From the NCBI GenBank assembly GCA_036768485.1, contig JAVLUZ010000547.1, positions 1 through 64,000 of the forward strand: a DNA stretch of 64,000 nt, in the 5' to 3' direction. Made by a program: the position numbers and the translations under genes. Below the pieces are notes generated by a model. It was not told where the DNA came from and did no database searches. It saw only the letters and a list, made by a program, of their open reading frames with translations. Shown in pieces: positions 14,581 through 29,300 of the stretch. How positions within the stretch are numbered: position 1 is the stretch's first letter; every line of letters begins with the position of its first letter. The stretch comes from Mermis nigrescens (lineage: Eukaryota; Nematoda; Enoplea; Mermithida; Mermithidae).

Positions 14581-17500
14581 ATTATTATTATTGTTATTAT
14601 TATTAATATTATGGTTATTATTATGATTATTATTATTAGCTACGTGTCGCCATGACGATGCGCGTCATCACCCTCAGAATTATAATGGATGGTGTGTCGC
14701 GAGCGCCGCGTACGTCCATCATGCGCCATCATCTCTTTTTTCCATTAAGCGCCATTAACCACATCATCCCGAGACATTGGCGATGCGGACGGCGGCTTTA
14801 GCTATTAATAGCGCCAACAAGAAGGAAGCGCGCCAGCATTCACGTGCGCGCTTCCTTGTTGGCGCTATTAATAGCTAAATTGCGCCGTCCGCATCGCCAG
14901 ATTAACGGGATGATGGAGGATAATGGCGCTTAATAGAAAAAAGAGATGATGGCGCATGGTGGACGTAATGCGGCGTCGCGGCGCACCATCCATTATAATT
15001 TTGAGGGTGATGGCGCGTCATCTTTCATGGCGACCACTGTATTATTATTAATGAATATTGTTATTATTATTGTTGTTGTTGTTGTTCTTGATAAAATAAC
15101 GCAATAATAAGACATGTTACGGTTCGCAATTACGTATTTGAAATAGTTGTGCATCTCATATCGTTCTTAATCAATGAGACTACCAAATAGCCCTTATTGA
15201 CGAAACAAGTCGGCTAAAAATTAATAACAATCCAATTGCATCTCATGCAACGTCAATGCGTATAGACGTGTATAAGAAAATGAAATTCTATTCGCTTCCT
15301 TTTCCCCGAATGGCCGAGAAGCACCGCTCAACGTTTTAAGCCTTTTCTAGATGACTAATATCGATTGTACATATATGGTTATCAATAGTAAATAACAATC
15401 ATTGAGTTTTCAAGTAGGCAGGTACCTAATAAAATCAGAATAGTTAAAACGACTATTGTTGCAGTTCTGCGAATTTCTTTGTCGCTACCTACTTATGTAG
15501 ATATTTTTGCAGGTAATGCAACCGAATCGGATCGATCGCTTTGTAATGTAAACGTTGAACAAAACTTTGGTGAAAACTGCCAAACTTCAAAATCGGTTTT
15601 GCTACACAAGCGAAATCATTTCGGCATTGTGCGGAAGGCGGACAATGCCCAGAAAATCGCTACAATCGACATTTATTCATTTGAACGAGATCTGTACGTT
15701 GGTAAGTTTGCAGCGTGTCATGTACGCATTACATGTTTTGCCTTATTTGCGCTTAAGTACATACATACATGTACAGCGTGGAAATTCTGGGGGATCAAGC
15801 GCGAAAAATTTTTTAAAACGTGTCTTTTTGGGCTTAAAACGATGGGTACGCGTCAAAAACACTGTTTTTTGACTTTTCGGACAATGCTCGTTCTTTTTTA
15901 GAACAAAAGCACAAAAAGTTTCGAACAAAATTGAAAAAAATCGAGTAAATTCTACAAAATGTAGTCAGAAAATGTGTGTGCGGCGCTATGCGCCGAAAAT
16001 TTGAGTTTTGAATCAAAAATGAGCTGAGAACGCTTAAAAACTCGCTTTTTACACATTTACGCAGTATGCTTGCGTATGTATGTATAGTTTGTAGTAGTTT
16101 GCAGAAGACTGCAGTCAAAATTGGACAAAAAGGCGTATAGAAGCTCCTCAGTGTCAACCGTACACCACAGCTTAGCCAATTCTGGGGGAATCAAAAATTG
16201 AGCTTTTTTGGGCCAAAATGAGCTCGAAAAACTGGCGTAAGAGCTAAAATAGCGCTAAAGCTACGTTATCATATAGTTTTGGGTCAATTTAAAGCACTTT
16301 TGAAGAAAATTTTCAATTTTCATACATTTTTGGCCTTCATTTTGCCTCATTTTCCCGAGTAAATTTTCCATATTCCATTCTGGGGGTCTAGACCGCCAAA
16401 CTTCCCCCTACAGACATATCTGGTGTCAACTCACTTTAAGTTTTAAGAAAAAATCAGAGTAGACTATTAGAAAATGCTTTTATGCGTTAAGATAATGTTT
16501 TTTAGTTTTCTTTTTACCAATTTCTGGCTTTTATATGGGTTCCAACGATATAAAACTAATCATTTCGCGGACTTTAAAATTATTTTGATTCAATTTTGCT
16601 ACTTTATAAATATATAAAAAGTGAAAAATCATTAAAATTATGGCACTATTTTGTCTAGAAAATTACGCAGAAAAAGTTCTGTGGGCTTAAAAGTCAAAAT
16701 GGCCTGTCGTCCAAACCTAAATTTGTGACAGCTGACAGCTCAAGGCGATTGAATTCAATTTCAAAATGCATTTTACCGAGTAAATTGTCTCTTGCTGTTC
16801 ATGCTTGATATAAAAGGCGTAGTGTTCGATCGGTGATTGTCTGTACATATGCAAATTTATACCAAAATAAATATTCTGAGCAAATCGATTAAGTTGATAA
16901 GCTAGATTTTCAGTTCAAAGGCTTTCCGAATAAGATTCGGAAATTTCTGATTAGGTAACATCCTGCATCTCCGAGATTGCCCGACAGTGCCTGATTTTTC
17001 AAATTTTGAGGACAGGGTAAACCAGTGTTTTTTTGTACAAGGTCCGTTCAGACATGTAAAAAGATTGTCCCCAAAATTTTTGTACATTTTGTACACACAA
17101 ATTTTTGGGTACTATAATATGGTACAGTAGCGATTTTAGTGTGGCAAAAACAGAGTTGTTCGGCCTTTGGTAGTGTATTTTAGATAATTTCTGAGTTTCT
17201 GAGGGCAAAAATCACTAATAATCGTCTCAAAACGGTGCGGAGCGCCGAAAAAATTTGACATTTTCCCTTTCAAAATGCAATTTCTGACATTATAAAGATA
17301 TAGAACACACAATTACTCATTTCGGCGCGAAGCGCTTGATACTTCTTGCGAATTTAAAACCTTTTTTGCAGTTTTTGTCGTGCTAAAAAATCTTTGTACA
17401 TGTACAAAGACCCCAAAAGTCTTTGTACATCGGAAAAAATCTTTGTCGAATACAAAAAAACACTGGGGTAAACCCCCTTTGTATGTCTAGCTCGTGCAAG

Positions 17501-18897
17501 TCCGTTCTTGTCTATGCTTTACGGCAGCCTCGCTGAGTGATAGTCCTGTTAACCATACATGGACAAAGGCCCGTCTTCCCATTGATAACGGCTGCCCAAT
17601 TATTTGGTTGGTTGTCCTTGTACTAAATGGTTGCTTCGTAGGTTGATTGGTTGCCTAGTGGTTAATTGGTTAAGTATTGATTGTTTGACTAATTATTAGT
17701 TGGTTAGTCATTGATTGATTGGTTGATCAGCTGATTTTTCAAATGGTTTTCACGTATTTTCCTGGATTCATATTCCATTTTCTAGTTGATTGACTGATTT
17801 TAGAGTCATTTTTGTGAATTTCCATCATTTTTCTTCATTTGTTCAGTATTTCTGAATTTTCCATAGATACCGGCAGCTCTTCTCATTGATACCGACCCGG
17901 TTCCCATTGATACCGGGTTGAATGAAGTTGCACGGTTTGTCCATGTATGCTGTTAACACTCTGAGCGTGCTTCGTTGGACATTTCTGAATGTTTTTCGTT
18001 TTTTATTACACTGTTGCCTTTTCAATCTTCAATCAAAATTTGAACAAAGATCACCGTAAACTTGCCGTTAGCGGGGTCGTTCAATTGATAGGCCAATTCT
18101 TTTGACAGGGCCGTATTTAGAGAGGACGGCCGCCCACCCCTTTGTCGAAAAATATTTTGAAAGGTACGTAAGATAATACGTGGAAAGATAGAAAAAACGT
18201 ATTTTTTGATCACGGAATCTTGAAATTTTCAGCGCTCCGCTCCTTATATGAAGTATTTTCTATAATTATGTCATATGCGCGACCAAAACAAACAGTACTT
18301 TTCACAGCCTATTGAGCCAAAAATTTTCTTCGAAAAAATGCAATTTTATTATCCTAATGAATAGAGCACGTTGAGAAACGTCAAAAAATGCGCTTCTCAC
18401 TTATTTTCACAGCGAAATTTACGAGATATAGACCAATGCACCTGGGGTTTATTAACTTGTATACTTTTTAATATTTTTCTCTTTGTTCAGAACGACCTAT
18501 GGGTGATAGCGTTGTTTTCTTCATTTCACAGAAGCGTGCAAAAAGCTTGATTTCGCAACGATTAATCAATTAGAACCTCGTTTGTGGGCCGAAGAGCAAA
18601 ATGTTAGCTTTTACCAGTTGAGATCTTACAGCGATTATAATTATTATGCGGGTTGTTTGGTCATTCGTCTGTTACCATCTGCATCTGGTGAAAATGTCAA
18701 AGTTGGTTGCGTTGATCGAAAAAATCCGGATGGAACGGTAACCGTTTCATGGTATCCAGATGCAAGCGCCGGGGACATCGAAGATATGAAAATTTCTAAG
18801 ACTGAAGTTATGGAACAGGTGATTAGTCATTTTGCCTACGTAATGATATAAGTAACTATTATTAATTTTATTATAATTATAATAAGAATAAATTTAC

Positions 18898-18955
<58 letters not shown>

Positions 18956-20339
18956 GTACATGGGCAGGTAGAAGGTGAAATCACGAAATAGTGATAACGT
19001 AAATTGTGGTCATTATTGTTTTCGTAAAAATCCTTTTGTACATGAACAAAGGTGGAAACGAAAATTCTTTATTCATCCTGTGTGCACATAATAAATTTCA
19101 TTGTTTTTACTATTATACACCTATAAATGCGTTGTTGTGCCTAAACTACTTTTTGGACCTTTTTTGTTGAGCTTCGTCAATTTACATACGCATCTTTAAT
19201 AACTAAAAGATCATAGAGATTATTAATACGGAGCTAAGTGCAAGACAATTTTGACATTTCATTTATTTTCAAATTTAATTCGTGGTCTTTTGAATTGCAA
19301 ATATATTAGTTCGTAAATTTGAAGGAGGAGATTCTGCCATATATGTTTATCATTTGAAATAAAATTTTGGGGCTTAGAGATAAATTAAAATTGGCACAAA
19401 AAATTGTTTACATTAAATTATTATTAATGTGAATTAATGTTATATTCCGGTTGATTTGAACTTCTAAAGTTAAAGCGAAAGTTTTACGAGGGAAAATTCA
19501 ATTTTAATTCAATTTTAAGCTATAAAAGCAGACAAACGTTAAACTACTACAATCCGACATTTTCCGATTTTTTGTCCGAGCCTAAAGCATTTACACATCT
19601 CCAGAGACACTTCCGAAAAGAGTTAATTCAAGAAATCTGCTGATTACATAAAATTAGGGTCGTGCTCGACACGCTTTTTAACAGTGTTTTTTGGTATTCG
19701 GCTAAGATTTTTCCCGATGAACGAAGACTTTCGGGGACAGTCTTTGTACATGAACAGAGATTTTTGGGAAGACAAAAATTGCAAAAAGGCTTTAAAATTC
19801 GCATAAATTTTCGGCGCTTCGCGCCAGAAATGAGTAATTGTGTGTTCTATATATCTTTATTATGTCAGAAATTGCATTTTGAAAGAAAAAGTGTCAAATT
19901 TTGGCGCTTCTCGCCGTTTTGAGACGATTATTACTGATTTTTGACCTCAAAAACCCAGAAATCAGCTAAAATACACTACCAAAGGTCGAACAACTCTGTT
20001 TTTGCCGTACTAAAATTGCTACTGTACTACATTATAGTATCCAAAAATTAATGTTTACAAAATGTTCAAAAGACTTTTAGGGACCATCTTTCTACATGTA
20101 CAAACGAACTTTCTACAAAAAAACACTGCTTTTTAATCATTTTAATTGTCATTTTGTCATATCTTTTGCCCTTGAAAAGCCATTCAGGTGTATAAGACAT
20201 GGATTAAATTCAATTTAAAAATGCATTTTATCTAATGAGTCATCGGATTCTTTCTTGATCACGTTTTATGCAGATATCTAATGCTTACCGGAAATGACTT
20301 ATCAATTTTTTTCGATACAAAGTTCTTTTACATTGTACT

Positions 20340-20394
<55 letters not shown>

Positions 20395-23300
20395 GTACAG
20401 ACAATTTCTAGAAGTATTTTTACATTTTGTACATTTAAGTTTTTAGAGTACCACATATATGGTGCAGGAATGCGTTCTGTGTGGTGAACTGGGCTTTTTA
20501 GCCAATGTCTGGGTTTCCAGTGATGGAAAATATGAAAACTTAACAATATGGCGCGAAGCGCCTGACGTTTCGATAATCTTACTTTTTTCAAGTAGAATTT
20601 GTGACTTTTTTTGCTGCACCAAATTACAAAATTGTCTTTCAGTATCTTCCATTTCGTCAAAATTGCTTGACAGTACCTGATTTTCTGAAACCTTAGGTTG
20701 AGGTAATACTTCCCTCATCCCCCTATGCCCATGTGTGATTATTACGATTATTATTTTCTTATTAATTTTATTATTATCGTTACTTTTTATTGAAACTGAT
20801 AGGTACCGTAAAAGTTTCCTTTTTTTACTCAAATATTATCTAATTTTTTCCATATGTGCGATTGTCATCTATGCTTCTATTAGATGCAGACTGCATCATA
20901 CGATCACATAGGGGCTTGTGAGAGGGGTATTACCCCCGCCAGGGAGTGATCCGAAAAATACTTATTATTTGCTGTCTTTGTTTCAAAGTAGTTTATTTCA
21001 AGCGATTTCAGACCTATTTAATTCACCTTAATAAGCTCAACTTACTGTTGTATAAAATCCCGAATTTCACCTCTCACTAGCCATCCTGACCTTGTGCATC
21101 TATGGACTACAAAGACTTGAACGAGGTTCAAGAACACTGAGAGGAAAGGTAAAGAAATAATAAGAAGGATTAAAAATATGTCTAATGGATAAAATTATGT
21201 TTCATAATAATAATAGGTAATTATTATTATTATTGATATTATTATCATTATTATTATTATTGTAAATAAGCATACCAACACTATTCTAAATCTAAAGGAG
21301 ATCCGGCCTGAGCCGTAAAATCACAGATTTTTATTTAAAAAAATAACGTTTAATTTTTTTGTAAATTTATATTCTGTGTAGTATTGACTTTCAACTGTTT
21401 TTTGGGTCAGCAACACTGTTCTAAATTTGTCAATATTCTTACAGACCGTCGACTTTACTCACCCTTTGTTATTAATAGTGATTCGGCCTGAGCCGTAAAA
21501 TCACAGTTTTTGAACAAAAAAATAAATGAGTTAATTTTTTTAATCTATGTTCTGTGTAGTATTAAATTTCAACTAATTTTTTTGGGTCAGCAACACTATT
21601 TTAAATTTGTCAGTATTCTTACAGACCTTCCAGCTTGATTCCTTTTGAATTAATCGAGATTCGGCCTGAACTGCAATATCTCAGTTTTTATTTAAATAAG
21701 AAATGAGTCAATTTTCTAATTAATGTTCTGTTACTTTTGAATTTCAATCGTTTTTTGTCAGTGATTCGAATTTTTTGATTTTTTAGGCATTAATTTATGT
21801 TTTTATGCTCTAGAAAGAATGAGGCATCGTCAGAAACGCAGAAAAACTATGTTTTTGACGCGTATCCACGATTTCTGAGGCCAAAAAGCATTTTAAAATT
21901 TCACCTTCTCTCCAGAATTCCTAAGCTGTGCATGTTTGGTCTCACTATCAAATTTATCAATATTTTTCTAGACTTTCTAGTTCGATTCCCAATTGTACCT
22001 AATGTAAAATCGATCTTTGCAGTATATGTAATCATAAGTTTTTTATTAAAAATAAAATGAATCAATTCTTTAAATATTTGAATTAGTGATTGTGAAATAA
22101 ATTTAAAATGTTTTTTAATCGATTAAACTATTAAGTTTATCAGTATTTTTATATATGTAAACGATTCGCATGATAATGAAATTTTCTCTTTTAATTGACC
22201 GGCTACCGCATTACAGGAGGCCAGTATGAATTCATTTCATAATCCGGATCAACCTATGACAAGCTGCTTTTTGGATCGTCAAGATGAAATTTCTGCTACT
22301 TCAGGTAACTGGCTTAATTTTTCAATACTTATGTATGCTGAGCACGATACGTGTTAATTTCTCTATTATCCGTTCAAAATGACATCATTTCAGAAGCGCG
22401 AGGCTTTTGCACGAATTTTGAATTTTTGAATCAGTACAAAAGTCTATAATTAGCTACATGCATAGATAAGATAATACCCAAAATCTTTTTTTACACCAAC
22501 TTCGATTCATACTTCGTATTGGCAAGAAGCCAATATATTCCCACTCAGTATTTGGATATTCATTAGAACCAGCACTTCAGCTAATTTTGCCTATATTTCT
22601 GTAAATGTTTGCACATGCATACGAGTCTTATAGGATGGAAGCAACTTAACATTATTTACTTTATAACGGAATCGGTTTTTTATGAGCAATCGCGCGTTTT
22701 TCAATCGTAGCGCATGCAATATCATCATTTTGGACGTAAACCGTAGTTTGTATACGTTACTTTTTACTACCATCATGCTTCTTTTATAATTGCATATAAA
22801 TGGCATATATTGCATTATAGACGATCTTTTGTACGTATTTTTTACTGTACCTTCGGGCTGTTGTGCTACTTTTTTCTGATTGATATACATAACGTGTGGC
22901 ATTTTACATATTTGAAATTTCGGAAAAATTTTGACGACAAGAAACATCTGCTAAAAGTTGGCTCTTGGCTGCCAAAAAGATATGCGTATGGATGAGGGTG
23001 GGTCAGCTTCGAGCATAGTTTTTCTAAAATATTGCGTAAAATTTATAATTAGTATTATTAATGATGATATTATTATTAATAATATTTTTGACAAAAATTT
23101 TATCGCCTTTTCGTACATTACACACATGCACACTGGGGGGATAATGGGGGTTTCCTCCTGCCAGAACTTTTGAAAGGCACATTTGCCTCAGGCCTTTTCG
23201 GATCGAAGCTATTGTTGGACTTATGAAACAGCGCCAAACGATGCCCAGCAGATGATTTGAAATATTTTTTGAGCAGTACTCTGTCCATTCATTCATTCGG

Positions 23301-26300
23301 ACAATTTTTCACATTATTCTGTGCATATTTGATAGTCCAAATCATTCCATCATTCTTATTATCATTTGTTTTCATGCACATTTTATCACGGATATTTGAG
23401 AAGAGTAAATCTAATGAATTAAGGCATTATTACCTGTTATAATGGAGGTGGGGTAAGGAACGAAAAAATACATGAAAAATCAACATAAACTCATCATTTT
23501 AGCACACAATTAGCCGTAAAAATCAATAATTTACCCTCGCTCTCCCACAGGATACTCGGTTTACCCCCTACAAGAACTTTTGACCGTGTGTATGTACGTT
23601 ATATTTTGCCCTCGTTGCTCGTAGTTTAATTTAATTGAATAACTATGAAGGCTCAGCTAAGCCGGATGTGCTTAGCGCGATGCGCTGGGCGGTTGAATGT
23701 TGTATAGAAAAGGTTCAACCTTGGCATATCAATCAGTTGTGCATGAAGGCATCGTACTATGACCCACTTTTTGACAGTATTTCTTCCGTCGACCCTCAAG
23801 GCATAGCCAACGGCCATTTGTGTGACGAGTATCAGGTTTGTTATACTAGGTACTGTGTTCAGCTGGGCAATAGCCCATTCCAGCCCGTCGATGGATTGGG
23901 CTGACACAATCAGGCACGTAGCTGGCCGTCCTATTTTGGGGGACCAACACCAAATTTGGGGAGACTAAGCCCAAAAAGGCCAAATTAGCACAAAATAGCG
24001 TTTAAAAAGTCCCATTTTTCCGGTTTTTTCTGAATTTTTGACGGATCCGGACCCCCCTACCCATTCCCCACAGAGCTACGTGCCTGGGTCACACAAAAGC
24101 TGAATTGGATGAAAGCCCCATATGGATGGGCTGATTCTTAGAAAAATGTTAGAAAACACTCGAAAATCATACAAAATTCTCCTGTTTTAACCGTTTTCAG
24201 CCCAATTAGGGGGTAAAAAAACTCCCCAGAGCCCATAGTTGAACGGGTTTGAAACCTTGGCTATTGCTTGTGTATAGTATAGTTAACAAAATCGATCTAA
24301 TTTTTCGTCGGAGATTCGAGCCGCTTGACAGCCTAAGACTACTTTATGTTTTTGAAACGTTTAATTTGAGCTGCATTTCTCTTAAATTTTTAATTTACAT
24401 TACTAATATAGCCTCTTCTCTCGCAGCCCGTGGCCGTTAGCCGAAATAATTTTTCTGCACGTCTTCTTTAGGCCCCAAATTTTCACACGATCCTTTGTTC
24501 GCATATGCTAGTATTCGTTGGCTGATTTTGCTTTATTTTTATCTATCTTATTTTACATTTTATAAGGAAATTAGACCTTCTTAATGCATTAAATTTGATA
24601 GTCGAAGTAAAACAATAAGCTGTGTCTACATATGTACATACACGAGTATAACTTAGGATTCAAATATTCTGATGCACCTACGTGTGCACGCTCGAGTTTA
24701 CCATGGTTGAGAAACCCTTTCGGTGTTAAATATATACTTAGTTAGTCACTGAGCTGCATACACATAATACCACTAGCGAATCTATTATTTTCGTAATAGG
24801 CGATCGGCCTAACTTTTCGAAAAGTAAAGGAGTACATAAGCTCCAGAAATTTCAAGAAAGTTTATGCAAAATAACGTTTTTTCGAAGTTTCCCGACGCCT
24901 TATTTTATTCAGATTTATTCGCGTTGCAGAGATTTATTCAAAAAATTTCTAAATTTATGGAAATCGAAGGTTTGGGTTTTGGCAAGGTTCCGTTATAGAT
25001 TTTGCTTTAATTTTACATTTAATATTGTTTCATTCCTTCGATATCAATGACAGCGATGAGAAACTTTGATTACAGAAATGACAATTTTAAAAGAATCAGG
25101 TTTTAATCCGACTAGAAACAATATTAGTGATTAGTTGGGATTCAATTCGCTATATAGACATACGATCAGTCGTATTGTGAAACCGTTGACGACGATGATG
25201 AAAGTATGATGTCGGATGGTTCCAACACGCCTAGGAAGAATAAACTTTATTCGCCGACCGACCACGAACTTGCAGAATTCGAGGATCACTATTATGCTTT
25301 TAGTTCAATGCCGTAAGTTTTTTGAGGCAACAGGGACGTATCTCTGGGGGGAATGGGGAGTTCGAACCCCCATATTCAGAAAAATCGGAAAAATAGGACT
25401 TTTTAAACGTTATTTTGTGCTATTTTTGGCCTTTTTGGGCTTAGTTCCCCCTGCCCCCCCAAAATAGGACGGCTAGTTACGTGCCTGGGAGTCAATTCAT
25501 TTGTTACTACTGACATTGTACTTTGTTTTTTGGTAAGCTCAGTCGCTAAGTTTTATTTAGTTCGACGCACACGTAACATTTATATACGCAATGATGCGGA
25601 AATTTTTAGGCTCTTAAAAACGTCATTGTGTGTACAAATTGAGAAAAAATCGAATGCAAGAATGCAAACGAGAAAGCTATATTTTTGTTTTGAGTTCAGC
25701 AGCGAACTGGTATGTTTGAGGTTTAGTCCCCCTGGCCTGCCCCCTGAAGAAATTGAATTTCCACGAAAGTGATCAAAATTGTCTTTTATTACTTTCATCT
25801 ACCTACTTTAAAATCGTGAAATGTATTTATTCCATTTTAGCATCGCGTGGTCGTGTGGGAGTCAGCCGGATTAAAAAAACTGGCTTAGTTTTGTCTCCAT
25901 CGAGCCGAAAGTCGTATGTACATGTTTATGTAAATAAGCTTAAGATCCAGCTTGGATTTTAACACTTGAAGTCGGTTTTCGCTAATTTTTGCATTTATAT
26001 TTTTTCCCTTCTCCGTCATCCTCAATGTTCTTCTTATAAGTTGGTGTCGACTGAGTGCAAAGGAAAACATTGCGTCAAAAGGGACAGGAGTTGCGCTTAT
26101 TTCATTTGAGCTTACTTGATCAGAAACCATTTATTAATGCAGTTATTGTGTTATTTTGTCAAATGCACAAATTTATCACGCCATTTTAGCTCAGTCTAGC
26201 TCTGATTGAACCTCAAACTGGACTGACTCCCCAAGACGTGTTGTGCTCATACCTGGGCGTGGGGTTCGGGGTATGCACCCCAGAAACCAAAATACCCCCA

Positions 26301-29300
26301 GAATATAATTTTTGAAAAGTTTTTTGTTTTTGTGGCAATTTTTTGCTGCCAATGGATAGTACTCGATGAGGAACGTCGAAAAATGGTGTTTTTTCGCCAT
26401 ACCACCATTTTTAAGGCCATTTTTTGACCTTTGAAAAATCTTGCTTCCCCCTTCAAAGCTTTGGTGCCGCCCACCTATAGTTATGCTGCGTACCTGCGTC
26501 AACTCAACACAACGCACCCGTTAGATTTACATGTAATCAAACATGATCTTGAAGGTTTTGATGTCCTCCCAAAAAAGTTCCGCCCCAACCCAAACATTTT
26601 TCGCCTTCCCGCCGAATTCGCAGAAGTTTCCAAAAAAATCGTTGGAAAGGCGCCGTTATAAGCGTTTTCAGCTATTTAATTGCTCAAAGGTGTCGAAGTT
26701 CGATTCGCGCCATGTACTCATTTTTCGACTATATTTTGCTCAATGTAATAGATTTTTCTATGATTTATTTGAATTATTTTGTTTTTATGCTCTAGAAAGA
26801 TAGAGCATTGTCAGAAACGTCGAAAATGATGTTTTTAACGTGTAACCATTATTTTTGAGCACATAAAAGCACTTTAAAATTTAAGCCCCTCCCCGAAATT
26901 CCCACCCTGTGCATGTCTGCATGAAATTTAGAGTCGCAACGCAGTGTAAACGCATGTCGCTCGTCGTGTCCATTTGGTCTCGCATCATCATTCGGTTAGT
27001 GCATAGCATAATTCTAATACGCCGCAAGCCGCCTAACGCAACAGTGGACCGGAAACGGGTTGTCAAAGCCGTTGCCAGCTTGCATGATGCTGCTTCGTCC
27101 ATGCTAGCTAACTTGGAGGGTTTCTGGACTGATAAGAACGTTGAACATTTGGTCAACGAAGAGGATGCAGTTCTAGCCGAATATAACAAGTAATACTGAA
27201 GTATATACGCGTGGGAATTCATACGCGGCTTGAAATTTCGGGTGGGGGTCCCCTGCCATTTTTTAGGGGGGGGGGCTAAATGAATCCAATTTTTGGGAGA
27301 AGCTAGCAAAAAAACCTAAAAATGAATGAAAACGCAAGTTTCCGTCAAAAATCGGGGCGGGGGTCCAAAATGTTCAGACTTTGGGGATGGAGGACGTCCA
27401 AGTATCCCCCAGTTACAGGTATGGATAAATACATATGCGTGACATTGACGTTTATAAAGCGAAAGAGAAATCATGAATGACTAAAGTAAAAACTGAAATG
27501 AAGTTTCTAACGTCCATTTGATATAAGGAGAACTACGATTTCATATATCTAGTTATACCTAAAGTCGGAAAATCTGCTAAAAATCACACTTTCTCTAAGC
27601 AACGCAAAAAATCGATGTATATTCTGCGGCCAACAGATTAAAATAAATATTCAACCATAACAATGATTGAAACAGCAGCACGTTAGCTATGCAGTAGCTA
27701 TGGGAAATGATATTAAGTAAACTAACAGTCTTCCAAGCCAATTGAATGAAATAGCAAACATCGAAGACAATTGAAGACATGGTTGGTTAAAAACAGTAGG
27801 AAACACGTAAGTTGACTTGAAACAGACTTAATGTAGATACACTAGCATGCCCGAAACGATTGTGTGCACTAATCAATCGGCTCCTGCTTTGCTTGCTATA
27901 ATGCTCATAAAACAAAACAACTTTAAATACAATACCTCTTAGTTTTCTATCAATCAGGTGCCAGCAATTTAAAAAAGTAACCTTGATAGATTTCGTTTAT
28001 ACACTCTTATCTGAAACTTCGAACATTATTTAAAAAAGACACTTTTTTAGAGGCCGCAGAATATACATCGATTTTTTGCGTTGCTTAGAGAAAGTGTGAT
28101 TTTTAGCAGATTTTCCGACTTTAGGTAGATTTTTCCTAGTCCCCTCCTTTTACATCCATAATAATCCACAATTCCAAGTATATTCATCTTTTTTGTTCCA
28201 TCGGAGCATTTTTCTTTGCTAGTACACTACTTTTAATTAGCGTGATTTCAGTACATCAGTCAGTAAACACAATCAGTAACATGCCACAATAATGACAACA
28301 GTCCAAGAACGCGGAAAACAATATTGTTCTTAACATCAGCATTATCCTTTTTAAACAAGACAACCTTATTGACACCATCCATTTTCAAATTAAAACTGCA
28401 TTAAGTTATTTCTTCTTAATGTGCAGTTCACTTATAATCAAGCACAAAAATTTAACCAACGAATTCACATTGCAAATCCTCACTCAATCAATACACAAGC
28501 ACAATGTGTTGTGACTTTTGAAATTGAAAACACCCAATTTTCAATTTTCAAATTGAAAATTGGATCAATTTTCAAATTGAAAATTGGGTCAATTTTCAAA
28601 TTGAAAATTGGGTGTTTGAATTTGCGATGAAGAAAATAATCAAAAGATAGTCACTTGGTTTATTTAAGCCGAGTAATAAAATAACGACCATCCACCAATT
28701 CCAAACTAAACGCAACTAATCTGATCACTATGAAAAAGTTTTGAAAAATGAGCTTGCTAAGCGAGAGTTGTAAACCAAGAGAAACTTAAAGTTAAAACCT
28801 ACCATTAAATTATGAGAGAATTATAAAAGATTTTAAACTTCAAGAAAATGGAAAAGGCGGGATGTTGGTAAATTAGAAGGCAAAGATTTTCGGCAAAAAT
28901 TCAAAAACTTCACGCAAATATCAAATGTAAGGAACACTAACGCTTTGATTTGGTAGTAAAATAAATTTGTAGTATAGACTACATATTAACAACAAATGAA
29001 TAGTGCAAACTTTACACAACTACTAGGTGTAGAGAATACTAACAGTTTACGGCTTATTAATGTACATGATTACAATAAAGCTGTATATCTTTGTCGACTT
29101 CTGTGCACAGTAGTGTGATTGCTGGTTCATTTTAAACCACTTTTGCAGGCAATTTACATCAATTAAACGATAGCTCTCCATGTGCAAGATTTTGTGAAAC
29201 ATATTATAAACACGGCTAAGAAAGATTTAACTTTAATGCAACCCATTTAAGACAAAATTACATCTCTTCAATGATCTAAGGACACTTGAACATAATTTTT

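Noticed and set aside
15743..16157. Minus-strand open frames of 61 and 107 codons
   Set aside because: Encoded by a type B repeat; similar frames occur in other copies.
20328..20660. Minus-strand open frame of 110 codons
   Set aside because: Driven by the TA microsatellite and a type repeat; no splice context or domain.
21295..21780. CRISPR-like array
   Set aside because: Only three long, diverging units of about 180 bp in a eukaryotic intron; not short identical repeats with unique spacers.
26881..27309. Minus-strand open frame of 142 codons
   Set aside because: Antisense shadow of the exon at 26932 plus repeat sequence on both sides.
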